Positions 18,129-28,000 of a DNA stretch of 64,000 bases are shown here, one piece after another. Source of the DNA: Streptomyces endocoffeicus. GTDB lineage: Bacteria > Actinomycetota > Actinomycetes > Streptomycetales > Streptomycetaceae. The position numbers were made by a program, and so were the translations under genes. The notes below the pieces were generated by a model. It did no database searches. It was given only the letters and a program-made list of their open reading frames with translations, and had not been told where the DNA came from. Location: assembly GCF_016741935.1 (NCBI RefSeq), contig NZ_JAERRG010000012.1, positions 1 through 64,000 on the forward strand. The letters are read 5' to 3'. The first letter of the stretch is position 1; each line of letters starts with the position of its first letter.

Positions 18129-18944
18129 GTGTCCGAGAAGCCCACCGCCCCCGATTCCCGCGTGGAGCGCGCTCTGCCCGCCCCGCGCGACCGCAGCGAG
18201 CCGATGTTCCCCGGCGGCCCCGTAGCCGACCCTGCGGGCTCGCACCACGAGCGCCGTATCCGCTCCTTCCGCCCCCGCCGCGGCCGGGTGACCCCGGGCC
18301 AGGGCGAGGCGCTGCGCCGCCTGTGGCCGCAGTGGGGCCTGGACATCGACGGGCTGAGCCGTATCGACCTCGGTGAGTTGTTCGCCACAGAGGCGGGCCC
18401 GCGCCCCGACCTCCCCGTCGTCCTGGAGATCGGCTTCGGCATGGGGGAGGCCACCGCGCAGATGGCCGCCGCCGACCCCGGCACGGGCATCCTCGCCGCC
18501 GACGTCCACACCCCCGGCCAGGGCAATCTGCTCGCGCTCGCGGAGCGGAACGGCCTGGACAACATCCGGGTCGCCAACGGCGACGCGATCATCCTGCTCC
18601 GCGAGATGCTGGCCCCCGCCTCGCTCTCCGGGCTGCGGGTCTTCTTCCCCGACCCCTGGCCCAAGAAGCGGCACCACAAGCGCCGCCTCATCCAGCCCGA
18701 GTTCATCGAGCTCGCCGCCACCCGGCTGAAGCCAGGTGCGCTGCTGCACTGCGCGACCGACTGGGAGCCGTACGCGGAGCAGATGCTGGAGGTCCTCGCC
18801 GCGAACCCGGCCTTCGACAACTCCCTGGCCGACGGCGGCTACACCCCGCGCCCGGACTTCCGGCCGCTCACCAAGTTCGAGGGCCAGGGGCTGGACAAGG
18901 GACACCTCGTCCATGACCTGATCTTCCGCCGCAACGACACATAA
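18129..18944 (+). CDS. trmB: tRNA (guanine-N7-)-methyltransferase
   Basis: A 271-residue protein that forms m7G46 in the variable loop of tRNAs using S-adenosylmethionine. The SAM-binding motif 'EIGFGMGE' is at about residue 99, and the TrmB signature 'FFPDPWPKKRHHKRRL' is near residue 176. The family C-terminus 'TDWEPYAEQML' is also present. An N-terminal extension of about 50 residues is usual in actinobacteria. The start is GTG at 18129 after the repeat region. Confidence 0.93.
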   Translation: MSEKPTAPDSRVERALPAPRDRSEPMFPGGPVADPAGSHHERRIRSFRPRRGRVTPGQGEALRRLWPQWGLDIDGLSRIDLGELFATEAGPRPDLPVVLEIGFGMGEATAQMAAADPGTGILAADVHTPGQGNLLALAERNGLDNIRVANGDAIILLREMLAPASLSGLRVFFPDPWPKKRHHKRRLIQPEFIELAATRLKPGALLHCATDWEPYAEQMLEVLAANPAFDNSLADGGYTPRPDFRPLTKFEGQGLDKGHLVHDLIFRRNDT

Positions 18945-19006
18945 CGCCCCCAAGGGGATGGGCATAACCCCTGAGTCCCCCTCCCCCTTTCGTTAGGGTC
19001 GGTCGA

Positions 19007-20977
19007 GTGCATCAGTCCCCGCCCCCGCAAGAGCCGCCCGAACCACGACCGGCCACGCCGCCGTACGAGGCGCCGCAAGGAGCGCGGCACGAGGCACCAC
19101 ACGGCGTGCCGCACGGGACACCGCAGGACGCCCCGCACGGGGACGCACCGTACGAAGCGGCACAGGCAGCGCCGCACCCCGGCGCACCGCACGCCGACGC
19201 CCCGCACGGCACGCCCTACGGCTCTCCGTACGGTGACCAGCACCCGTGGTTCCACACCGGCGCCGCACCGGCGGGCTGGCCGCAACCGCCCCGTCAGCGG
19301 CTGTGGGGCCCGGGCGGCCGCCTCGCCCGCGTCTGGCACAACAAGGCGCTCCGGGCCACCGCGCTCACCGGTCTGCTCTCGCTCTCCGGCCTGATCATCC
19401 TGGCGCTGGTGCGCGAGCAGACGGGCACCAAGGGCTTCCTGGTGGGGCTCGGCCTCGCCGTCCTCCCCGTGCCGCTGATCATCGCGGTGTTCCGGTGGCT
19501 GGACCGCGTGGACCCCAAGCCCTGGCGAAACCTTTTGTTCGCCTTCGCCTGGGGGGCGTGCGCGGCGACGCTGGTCGCGCTGATAGCCAACGGCTTCGCC
19601 ACCGAGTGGCTCATGACGACCGTGGACTCCTCGTCCCCGACCGGCCAGGCCGACGCCGACACCTGGGGCGCCACCTTCATCGCGCCGTTCGTGGAGGAGA
19701 GCGCCAAGGCGGCCGCCATCCTGTTGCTCTTCCTCTTCCGCCGCCGTGACTTCAACGGGCTGGTGGACGGGGTCGTCGTCGCCGGAATCACCGCCACCGG
19801 TTTCGCCTTCACCGAGAACATCCTCTATCTCGGCTCGGCCTTCGTCAGCGACCAGACGCTCGGCTACTCCGGCATCCGGTCGACCACGGCCGCGACCTTC
19901 TTCATCCGCGCGGTGATGTCCCCCTTCGCACACCCCCTCTTCACCTCGATGACGGGTGTGGGCTTCGGCATAGCCGCCGCGGCGGCACGGCACCAGCGCG
20001 TCCGCCGCGTCCTCATACCGGTCGCGATGCTGCTGACGGCGATGGTCCTGCACGGCGTCTGGAACGGCTCGGCGACCCTCGGCGGCTACGGCTTCCTCAT
20101 CGTCTACGCCCTGTTCATGGTCCCGGTGTTCGGGCTGCTGACCTGGCTGACGATCTGGTCCCGCACCAAGGAGCTGCGCGCGATACGGGAGCAGCTCACC
20201 GCCTACCAGGCGGCCGGCTGGCTCACCCCGCCCGAACCTCTCGCGCTGTCCTCGATGCGCGCCCGCGGGATCGCCCGCGACCTCGCCCGCCGCATCCACG
20301 GCGCGGCGGCGGCCCGTACGGTCGGCGAGTACACCGCCTTCGCGACCTCGCTGGCCCTTCTGCGGCGGCGCGCGTACCGGGGTACGGCCGGGCCGGACTT
20401 CACCGCGCGCGAGAAGGAACTGCTGGACCGGCTGTGGGAACGGCGGGAGACGGCCCAGCCCGCCCTGGCCCACGCGGCGCTGTCGGTGCCGCTCCCCCGG
20501 CCGCGCCATGTACCCCGGCCGGCCCCGGGCACGATGCCCGCGCCGTTCTGGCCCGCGGGGCCGTACGGCGGCGGATACGCGTACGGCTACGGAAGCGGTC
20601 AGGACTACGGCTACGGCGGCCCCGCGTCCAGCTACGGCTACGGCTATGGCGGCTCCGGGTCCGGCACCGGCCACGGCAGCCCCGGGTCGGGCTACGAGCC
20701 CGGCTACGGCTACGGCAACGACCCCGGCTCCGGCGCCCAAGCGCAGTACGGGCCCCACCCCACCTACGCACCGTGGGGCGCCCCTCCCCCGCACGGCCCG
20801 CAGACGCCGCAACCACTGCGGACCCGGCAGCCATCGCAGACCCCGCAACCACTGCAGACCCCACGGCCATCGCAGCCCCCGCAACCACCGCGGAGCCCGC
20901 TGCCGCCCGCGAATTCGGTGACGCCCCGCCCCTCCCCCGTGCCCTACGGATCCGGCGGCCCCGAAAGTCGTCTGTAA
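19007..20977 (+). CDS. PrsW-family intramembrane metalloprotease
   Basis: A 656-residue protein. A long Pro/His-rich N-terminus (1-105) precedes a multi-pass membrane domain carrying the PrsW motifs: EESAK at about residue 230, FTEN at about 268, a His at about 309 (PFAHPLF) and HGVWN at about 349. A Gly-Tyr-rich and Pro/Gln-rich cytoplasmic tail of about 150 residues follows. PrsW of Bacillus subtilis performs site-1 cleavage of the anti-sigma factor RsiW. An ECF sigma gene starts 66 bp downstream, so a matching role is plausible here. The start is GTG at 19007. Confidence 0.85.
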   Translation: MHQSPPPQEPPEPRPATPPYEAPQGARHEAPHGVPHGTPQDAPHGDAPYEAAQAAPHPGAPHADAPHGTPYGSPYGDQHPWFHTGAAPAGWPQPPRQRLWGPGGRLARVWHNKALRATALTGLLSLSGLIILALVREQTGTKGFLVGLGLAVLPVPLIIAVFRWLDRVDPKPWRNLLFAFAWGACAATLVALIANGFATEWLMTTVDSSSPTGQADADTWGATFIAPFVEESAKAAAILLLFLFRRRDFNGLVDGVVVAGITATGFAFTENILYLGSAFVSDQTLGYSGIRSTTAATFFIRAVMSPFAHPLFTSMTGVGFGIAAAAARHQRVRRVLIPVAMLLTAMVLHGVWNGSATLGGYGFLIVYALFMVPVFGLLTWLTIWSRTKELRAIREQLTAYQAAGWLTPPEPLALSSMRARGIARDLARRIHGAAAARTVGEYTAFATSLALLRRRAYRGTAGPDFTAREKELLDRLWERRETAQPALAHAALSVPLPRPRHVPRPAPGTMPAPFWPAGPYGGGYAYGYGSGQDYGYGGPASSYGYGYGGSGSGTGHGSPGSGYEPGYGYGNDPGSGAQAQYGPHPTYAPWGAPPPHGPQTPQPLRTRQPSQTPQPLQTPRPSQPPQPPRSPLPPANSVTPRPSPVPYGSGGPESRL

Positions 20978-21042
20978 CCTCCCGCCCCTTTCGGACGTGT
21001 TCCTACATAGAAGCGGGGAGCACGCGGGGGCGCGAGGGATTC

Positions 21043-21630
21043 ATGTCAGGACCATCACCTTCATCCACACCATCCGATTTCGACCAGTTCTACATGGTTA
21101 CGGCGAAGCGGCTCGTGGCCGCGGTCTATGCGGCGACGGGCGATCTCGCCGAGGCCGAGGACGCGGTGCAGGAGGCGTATGCCCGGGCGTGGCAGCGCTG
21201 GGACCGGCTGACCGCCGAGGGTGATCCCACACCGTGGGTGCGCGCCGTCGCCCTGCGTCTCGCCGTCAGCTCCTGGCGCCGCGCCCGTAACCGCATGCGG
21301 GCCCACTTCCGCCATGGCCCGCCCCCCGATCTCCCCGATCTCGCCCCGGACCGGGTGGCGCTGGTCCATGCCCTGCGCGGGTTGAAGCCCGAGCAGCGTA
21401 CGGCCGTGGTCCTGCACCACCTTCTCGATCTGCCCATTGAGCAGGTGGCCCGCGAGACGGGCGTCTCCCCCGGCGCCGTGCGCACCCGGCTGAGCCGTGC
21501 CCGCAAGGCCCTCGGCTCCCATCTCGCCGACCCCGAAGCCGAAGCGGAAGCCGACACCGAGGCACCAACACCCGCACCGTCCCCCCATCCGCCCGTCTGC
21601 CACCCCAAGGAGGTGCCCTCCCATGGCTGA
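21043..21630 (+). CDS. ECF RNA polymerase sigma factor (SigE-like family)
   Basis: A 195-residue protein. Sigma region 2 is at about 10-75 ('FYMVTAKRLVAAVYAATGDLAEAEDAVQEAYARAW' as its first helices, shown in part), and region 4 is at about 105-155 ('LPIEQVARETGVSPGAVRTR'). A Pro-rich C-terminal tail follows. It lacks regions 1 and 3, as expected for extracytoplasmic-function sigma factors. ATG at 21043 gives the family's N-terminus. Its 3' end overlaps the next gene by 8 bases, indicating translational coupling with the one-pass membrane protein. Together with the upstream prsW-like gene this suggests regulated release of a sigma factor. Confidence 0.86.
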   Translation: MSGPSPSSTPSDFDQFYMVTAKRLVAAVYAATGDLAEAEDAVQEAYARAWQRWDRLTAEGDPTPWVRAVALRLAVSSWRRARNRMRAHFRHGPPPDLPDLAPDRVALVHALRGLKPEQRTAVVLHHLLDLPIEQVARETGVSPGAVRTRLSRARKALGSHLADPEAEAEADTEAPTPAPSPHPPVCHPKEVPSHG

Positions 21631-22465
21631 TCTGGACGAGCGCCTGCGCGATATCGCTCGCGATGTCGAGCCCTCCATACGTCTGGCGGGCCCGGAAGCC
21701 GTGCGTGCGCGGGGCCATCGGCGCCGCGCACGGCAGCGCACCGCGATCGCCGCCGCGGCTGTCCTGGCGGTGGCCGCCGTGACCGCGGGCTCCTGGCGGC
21801 TGCTGCCGGGCGACGACTCCACCCATACGCTCCCGGCGGCCCCGCCCGCCCCGCGAACGGACCGCGTCCCGGGGGCGCCGATCCCCACGAGCGCTCTCCT
21901 TCGCCCCTCTGCGCTGCCGTTCGACGCGATGACGCGCTGGAAGACGGCCGACTCCACCATCAACCCCACCGACAACGGCCGGGCACCGCTGCTCGACCTC
22001 TCCCCCAGCTGCCGCCTCGACGGTCCGCGTCCCCTCGCCCAGCGCACCCGCGACTACCAGGGCCGCAAGGCGGAGCAGGCGCGTCACACCATCAACGCCT
22101 ATGCGAGCGACGGAGAGGCCGCGAAGGTCTTCGCCTCCCTTGAGGACACCCTCAAAGACCGATGCGCCCGCCCCAAGGCGCTGGGCACCACCTCGTCACC
22201 CAAGCTCGCGGCCGACCGGCCGACCACCATGACCTACGGCTGGCACTCGTCCCGCGCACCGCATGACGCCCAGGTCGTCCTGATGCGCTCGGGCACCCGG
22301 GTCGGGGTCCTGCAGGCCGAGGGCATCGGCAGCCCGTCCGGCGACTACACCGACGGTCCCTCCGCCTACTGCATATCGGTCTCGCTGTGGCGCCTCGATC
22401 CCACCGCCACCGCCTCCCCCGGTCCGTACCGGGCCAACCCCGAGGAGGTGAAGAGGCGTTGCTGA
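21623..22465 (+). CDS. one-pass membrane protein, candidate anti-sigma factor
   Basis: A 280-residue protein with a basic cytoplasmic N-terminus (about 45 residues, 'ARGHRRRARQRT'), one membrane helix at about 47-66 ('AIAAAAVLAVAAVTAGSW') and an extracytoplasmic domain of about 210 residues with two cysteines. Start ATG at 21623 lies within the last codons of the sigma-factor gene, with AGGAGG upstream. Position and topology fit an anti-sigma factor for that sigma factor. The N-terminal part is short and shows no zinc-binding anti-sigma motif, so this role is only inferred. Confidence 0.65.
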   Translation: MADLDERLRDIARDVEPSIRLAGPEAVRARGHRRRARQRTAIAAAAVLAVAAVTAGSWRLLPGDDSTHTLPAAPPAPRTDRVPGAPIPTSALLRPSALPFDAMTRWKTADSTINPTDNGRAPLLDLSPSCRLDGPRPLAQRTRDYQGRKAEQARHTINAYASDGEAAKVFASLEDTLKDRCARPKALGTTSSPKLAADRPTTMTYGWHSSRAPHDAQVVLMRSGTRVGVLQAEGIGSPSGDYTDGPSAYCISVSLWRLDPTATASPGPYRANPEEVKRRC

Positions 22466-22515
22466 CCCGCTCCTCCCCTCCCACCACCCCTCATGACTCC
22501 CGCAAGAGGTCCTCT

Positions 22516-23706
22516 GTGCTCTCCGTACGTTCCCTGCGCACCCTCGTGGTGCCCGCCATCGCCGTCGCCCTGCTCGCCGGATGCCAGTCGGCGTCGAAAT
22601 CCGCCTCGGTGGACCCGGCCGACGCCAAGCCCGCCCGGATCACCATCACCCCGGGCAGCGACTCGGCGGCGATAGCCCCCGACGCCCCGGTCAAGGTGAC
22701 CGCCTCCCACGGCACCCTCACCAAGGTCCGCATCGCCCCCGACGGTGCCGGTTCCCAGGCCGTCACGGTGACCGGCGCCCTCTCCCACTCCAAGACCAGC
22801 TGGCGTTCCAACCGCACCATGACCCCGGGCACGACCTACACCGTCGAGGCCACGGCCACCAACGCCGCAGGCAAGACCGCCGTCCAGCACTCCACCTTCC
22901 GCACCCGCGCCGCCCAGCAGGTCAACGGCGTCACCGTCACCCCGTCCAAGGGCTCCACCGTCGGCGTGGGCCAGCCGGTCTCCCTGGCCTTCGACCACCC
23001 GGTGCCGAACAAGGCAGCGGTGGAGCGCAGCCTCTCCCTCTCCACCAGCCCGAAGGTCGAAGGCTCCTGGGGCTGGGTCAAGGACCCCCTCACCGGCATC
23101 GAGCGCGTCGACTGGCGCCCCAAGACCTACTGGCACAAGGGCACCAAGGTCACCCTCCGAGCCCGCCTCAGCGGCGTGAACACCGGCGACTCCCGCTACC
23201 TCCGCCGCGATGTCTCGACCACCTTCACCATCGGCACGCCCCGGATCTCCAAGGTCGACATCAAGAACCACACGATGACCGTCTACGAGGACGGCCAGAA
23301 GCAGAAGACCATCCCGATATCCGCCGGCCAGCCCTCCTACCCCACCTGGAACGGCACCATGGTCGTCCTCGACAAGGCCCCCATGGTCAACATGACCAGC
23401 GAGTCCGTCGGCATAGCCGACCCCTACAACAAGGACGTCCCCTGGGCCGTCCACCTCACCACCTCGGGCACCTACGCCCACGCCGCCCCCTGGAACGAGG
23501 GCCTCGGCTACTTCGGCCAGTCCAACCAGAGCCACGGCTGCGTCGGCATGTCCCTCGCCGACGGCAAGTGGTTCTACAACCGCGCCACCCGAGGCGACAT
23601 CGTCCAAATATCCGGCTCCACCCGCGCCACGGTCTCCACCGGCAACGGCTTCGGCGACTGGAACCTCCCCTACCCCTCCTGGCAAAAGCTCAGCGCCCTG
23701 CGCTGA
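22516..23706 (+). CDS. L,D-transpeptidase lipoprotein
   Basis: A 396-residue lipoprotein. The signal peptide ends in the lipobox 'LLAGC' (Cys at about 23). Two immunoglobulin-like domains follow (about 40-250), then a YkuD catalytic domain with the 'SHGCVGMS' active-site motif (Cys at about 342). L,D-transpeptidases form 3-3 cross-links in peptidoglycan outside the membrane. GTG at 22516 gives a compact signal peptide; an in-frame TTG at 22459 with GAGGAGG upstream is an alternative that would overlap the previous gene. The preceding sigma/anti-sigma pair may control it (inference). A strong terminator follows. Confidence 0.9.
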   Translation: MLSVRSLRTLVVPAIAVALLAGCQSASKSASVDPADAKPARITITPGSDSAAIAPDAPVKVTASHGTLTKVRIAPDGAGSQAVTVTGALSHSKTSWRSNRTMTPGTTYTVEATATNAAGKTAVQHSTFRTRAAQQVNGVTVTPSKGSTVGVGQPVSLAFDHPVPNKAAVERSLSLSTSPKVEGSWGWVKDPLTGIERVDWRPKTYWHKGTKVTLRARLSGVNTGDSRYLRRDVSTTFTIGTPRISKVDIKNHTMTVYEDGQKQKTIPISAGQPSYPTWNGTMVVLDKAPMVNMTSESVGIADPYNKDVPWAVHLTTSGTYAHAAPWNEGLGYFGQSNQSHGCVGMSLADGKWFYNRATRGDIVQISGSTRATVSTGNGFGDWNLPYPSWQKLSALR

Positions 23707-23719
23707 GTCTGCTCAACGA

Positions 23720-23756
23720 TGCGGGCACCCGCGCCACCAGGGCGTGGGTGCCCGCA
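23720..23756. terminator. hairpin terminator
   Basis: A near-perfect 16-bp stem (TGCGGGCACCCGCGCC) lies between the convergent L,D-transpeptidase and MrcB-like genes. It is the left edge of the lower-GC accessory block. Confidence 0.7.
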
Positions 23757-23777
23757 AGCACGTAGAGCGAAGGATCG

Positions 23778-24878
23778 TTACTGCGCATCAACCATTCCCC
23801 AAGCGACAGCCATAGGCGACCCCGCCCACCCGTCCACTGTCTTCCAGACGGACGCAATGCCTCGCTTCTCGAGATAGGGGGCATACGCCTTGATGTCCTC
23901 GGTAAAGAGCGCCAGAAGGAACGGCTCACCCTTCCCCTGCTCCTCGTACAAGAAGTGGCTGTACTCATAGAGCTGCCCCAGTGCCTCACGCACTGCCTTG
24001 GTGGGGTTTCCCCGCTTCACGGTCTTGGCTTCCACCATCCACTCCACACCGTCCCGCCGCAGCACAATGTCCTTGGGGTGCATCTTCTTTGTGATCGGCA
24101 CGAAGCCACGTTCCTCGATGTACTCGCCGAACAAGCGAACCAGCACCTCGTGGCTACGGGACTTCTTGATCTTCCGCTGACGGATAAGGACGTAGTAGTC
24201 GCTGCCGTCCTTCGGGCGGAAGCCGTCCAGCCCTGCGTGTTCTTCTTCCTCACCCTCTACGCACTTGGTGACCGGTAGCCCGCTGGAGGTCATCTCGTCC
24301 CTGAGGTTCCGCTCCACGGCAGCCGCGTGTTGCAGCACTTCGGCCATGTGCCAGAGATCCTCACGCAAGCTGATCTCTGGGGGCATGGCAGCGGTGTCGT
24401 AAGTTCGCGCTGCCACGCTCCCCGCCTCATAAGAGCGTGCTCTCAGCACGTCGCACTTAAAGTCCGGCTGGGCACCCCAGCCCTCCACCAGGTCCTTCGC
24501 TAGTCCGCCTCGCAGTTGCTTGGCCCTGCTCCGCAGATACCTGCGGCGCTTCTCACCCTCACCCAACTTCGCTTGCAGCGACGTCACCCCTTGTTGGAGC
24601 GTCAGCGTCACCGTGCTGAGGTCAGCCGCGAAAATGTAGGCCAGGTAGAGACCCTTCTTTGGATCGCGGGTGATGTCGGGGTCGTACACGCCGATCCACG
24701 GAGTCCGGCTGGCACCACCACTCCCACCATTGCCCTCAGCATCAAAGCCCGCCGGTAGAAGGTGTCTCCACTCCTCCCCCGCCCTGCGAAGAAGATCCTG
24801 CGCATGGACGCCCGATGACGTTCCCTTGCCCTCGTCGTAGGTCCGGGCGAGTTCAAGGAGTAGATGACGTATGTCCAT
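23778..24878 (-). CDS. MrcB-like N-terminal domain plus probable PD-(D/E)xK nuclease
   Basis: A 366-residue protein. The N-terminal half has an MrcB_N/DUF3578-type pattern ('TPWIGVYDPDITRDPKKG', 'YLAYIFAADLSTVTLTLQQG'), a specificity-like domain seen in McrB-type restriction proteins. The C-terminal part has a PD-(D/E)xK-like core: Asp in 'PKDIVLRRDG' near 268, then 'EWMVEAKTVKRG' near 282, giving D...ExK. ATG at 24878 removes a non-conserved upstream extension. It lies 164 bp from, and divergent to, the PLD-helicase gene, suggesting a shared defence role. The domain assignments are by eye and the function is inferred. Confidence 0.6.
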   Translation of the reverse strand: MDIRHLLLELARTYDEGKGTSSGVHAQDLLRRAGEEWRHLLPAGFDAEGNGGSGGASRTPWIGVYDPDITRDPKKGLYLAYIFAADLSTVTLTLQQGVTSLQAKLGEGEKRRRYLRSRAKQLRGGLAKDLVEGWGAQPDFKCDVLRARSYEAGSVAARTYDTAAMPPEISLREDLWHMAEVLQHAAAVERNLRDEMTSSGLPVTKCVEGEEEEHAGLDGFRPKDGSDYYVLIRQRKIKKSRSHEVLVRLFGEYIEERGFVPITKKMHPKDIVLRRDGVEWMVEAKTVKRGNPTKAVREALGQLYEYSHFLYEEQGKGEPFLLALFTEDIKAYAPYLEKRGIASVWKTVDGWAGSPMAVAWGMVDAQ

Positions 24879-25042
24879 GCTCAAAACTATGCACGAACAG
24901 ACCGACAAGGACTCGATCTCGATCACGTCCGATCATCCCTGAGCAGCGTGAGCGGCCACCCCAGCTGGGTTGACCCACCTGAGGAGTGTCAGGGGCCGCT
25001 GATACAACATCAGGGAGAGATTCGATACGAGGAGGCGCTGCG

Positions 25043-28000
25043 ATGGCCGATCACCTTGCGGACCAGGCGACGCCGGTGCCTGGGCTGTATGAGCGGCTGA
25101 TCACCTCTCGGATTGAGGAGCAGCTCAACGCCCTGGATGCCCATGGGTGGAAGACCATCCGGCAGAAGGTAGGCGAGCACTCTTCGCCTCATGTGCTCGC
25201 CCGTCACATCGGCGAGACCGTCCGGCAGATCTTCATCTCCCTCACGACCGAAGAGCAGGTCGTTGCGGCGAATCACATCCTCGAGTCGATCAGCACCCTC
25301 GACGGGGCCAAGCAATGGGTGGACCTTGTCGCGGACGGGCCCCATCAGCTGACGGCCATTGCCGAGCAGGAAGCGCCGGGCGTGTACAGCATTCGTCCGG
25401 CCACGCCGCTGTCCGAGACGGCACTCATCACCAACGCACCCGAGGATCCGAACCTCGGGTTCGAGCTGAGGGCCGAGCTGGCGACGGCCGACCGTGTCGA
25501 TCTGCTCTGTGCGTTTGTGAAGTGGCATGGTCTGCGCGTCCTGGAAGAGTCACTCAAGGCGGCTCGCGATCGCGGGGTGCCGATCCGCGTCATCACGACC
25601 ACCTACATCGGTGCTACGGAGCGACGCGCGCTGGACCGCCTCGTGACGGAGTTCAACGCCGAGGTCAAGGTCAACTACGAGTCGCGGTCCACGCGCCTCC
25701 ATGCAAAGGCATGGCTGTTTCGACGTCACAGCGGCTATGACACCGCCTATGTGGGGAGTTCCAACCTCTCCAAGACAGCGCTTCTCGACGGCTTGGAGTG
25801 GAACGTCCGGCTGTCATCCGTAGCGACGCCGCCGGTGTTGCGGAAGTTCGAGGCGACCTTCGACTCGTACTGGGCTGAGCCCGCCTTTGAGACCTACGAT
25901 CCCGGGCGCGATGCCACCCGGTTAGACGAGGCCCTCACGCTGGCCAGCGGTAAGCAGAAGAGCGATACCCACGCCATCAGCCTGTCCGGCCTTGAAGTAC
26001 GCCCGTACCCCCATCAGCAAGACATGCTCGAACGACTCCGCATCGAGCGTGACATCCACAGCCGGCACCGGAACTTGCTCGTCGCAGCGACTGGGACCGG
26101 CAAGACAGTCATGGCGGCCCTCGACTACAAGGCACTCAAACGCGCCCATCAAGGGCGGCCCCTCACCCTCCTCTTCGTGGCCCATCGCCAGGAGATTCTC
26201 AAGCAATCACTGCGCACCTACCAGGAGGTGCTCGACGATGCGAACTTCGGCGAGTTGCTCGTCGGAGGAGAGGTGCCGAAGGACTGGACGCATGTCTTCG
26301 CCAGCGTTCAGTCCCTCAACGCCCGGGCCCTCGAAGAGTTCGCTCCCGATCACTTCGATGTGGTGGTCATCGATGAATTCCACCATGGCGTTTCCCCCAC
26401 TTATCGGCGCATCATCGACCACTTCAAGCCCGTTGAGCTTCTTGGTCTGACCGCCACACCTGAGCGGATGGACGGCAGGAACGTCCAGGATGAATTCTTC
26501 GAGGGCCACATCGCGGCCGAGATGCGGCTATGGGAAGCGCTGGAGAACGATCTCCTCAGCCCGTTCCACTACTTTGGCATCGCGGACAACACCGATCTCG
26601 AAGGTGTCACCTGGAAGCAAGGCTCCTACGTCATCAGTGAGCTCAGTGAGATCTACACTGGCAACCACGCTCGAGCGCGGCTCATCGTCAAGGCCGTCCA
26701 GGAGAAGGTCACCGACCCAGGGACCATGCGAGCACTGGGCTTCTGCGTCACTGTGGCACACGCCCACTTCATGGCTAACTTCTTCCGTCGGGCGGGTGTC
26801 AATGCCAAGGCCCTCGACGGTTCCACTCCTACCGCTGAACGCGCCCAGTCCCTGAGAGACCTCCGTGACGGCACGGTACAGATTCTCTTCTCCGTCGACC
26901 TGTTCAACGAGGGGCTGGACGTCCCGGATGTGGACACCCTTCTCTTGCTCCGCCCCACCTCTAGCGCCACGGTCTTTCTCCAGCAGCTTGGCCGAGGGCT
27001 TCGGCGTACGCCGGACAAGCCGGTCCTCACCGTGCTCGACTTCATCGGCCAGCACCGTAAGGAGTTCCGATTCGAGGAGCAGTTCCGTGCGCTGACGAAC
27101 TTCACCCGTCACCGGCTGACCGAGCATATGGAGCGAGATTTTCCACAGCTCCCTTCTGGCTGTCAGATCATCCTGGACCGCAAGTCCAAGGAGCGGATCC
27201 TGGACAACATCAGGAGCCAGATCAATGTCAATGTGCGGCAGTTGGCGCAGGAGGTTGCTGCGTACGCCGAGCCGCAACTCGACGCCTACCTTCGTGAGAG
27301 CCGCCGCGAGCTCAAGGAGCTCTACCGGGCCAACAACTCATGGACAGGTCTCTTGAGGCGAGCCAATCTCCTCACCGGCGAGCCGCCCGAAGGAGAGGTC
27401 GCCCTCCTCAAGCGCGTCTCCGCATTTCTCCATGTCAGTGACCCACAGCGGGTGAATGCCTACCGTCGGATGCTGGCCGATGACGCCCCCGGGTACGACT
27501 CGCTCGATGCATCAGGGCAGGCGTACGCACGGATGCTCTTCTTCTCCTTGTGGCCTCTAGGCGGTGGATTCAGCAACTATGCCGATGGCTTCGAGTCGTT
27601 GCACCAGCAGAGCGCCTTTCGAAGCGAACTGAGCCAGGTCCTGGCATACAACCTGAAGCACACCAACCACTACCCCATCCCGCTCCTGGGCGAACACAGT
27701 GGCCTACCACTGGCCATCCACGCCTCGTACAGTCGGGAGGAGATCCTGCCCGCCCTCGGGCAGGCAGAGGTGGGCGGCTTCGTGCCGGGGAATTTCCGCG
27801 AAGGCGTGAAGTGGTGCGAAGGGATTCAGACGGACGCGCTCCTCATCACGCTCGAGAAGGATGATAAGGACTTCTCGCCGCAGACTCGGTACAAGGACTT
27901 CGCGATGAGCCCAGACCGCTTCCACTGGGAATCACAGAACCAAACGTCGACTTCCTCGCCCACGGGGCAGCGCTACCAGCACCACAGGGAACGGGGATCC

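Noticed and set aside
18839..20884. 681-codon open frame on the minus strand
   Set aside because: Antisense to trmB and the PrsW gene; no protein features.
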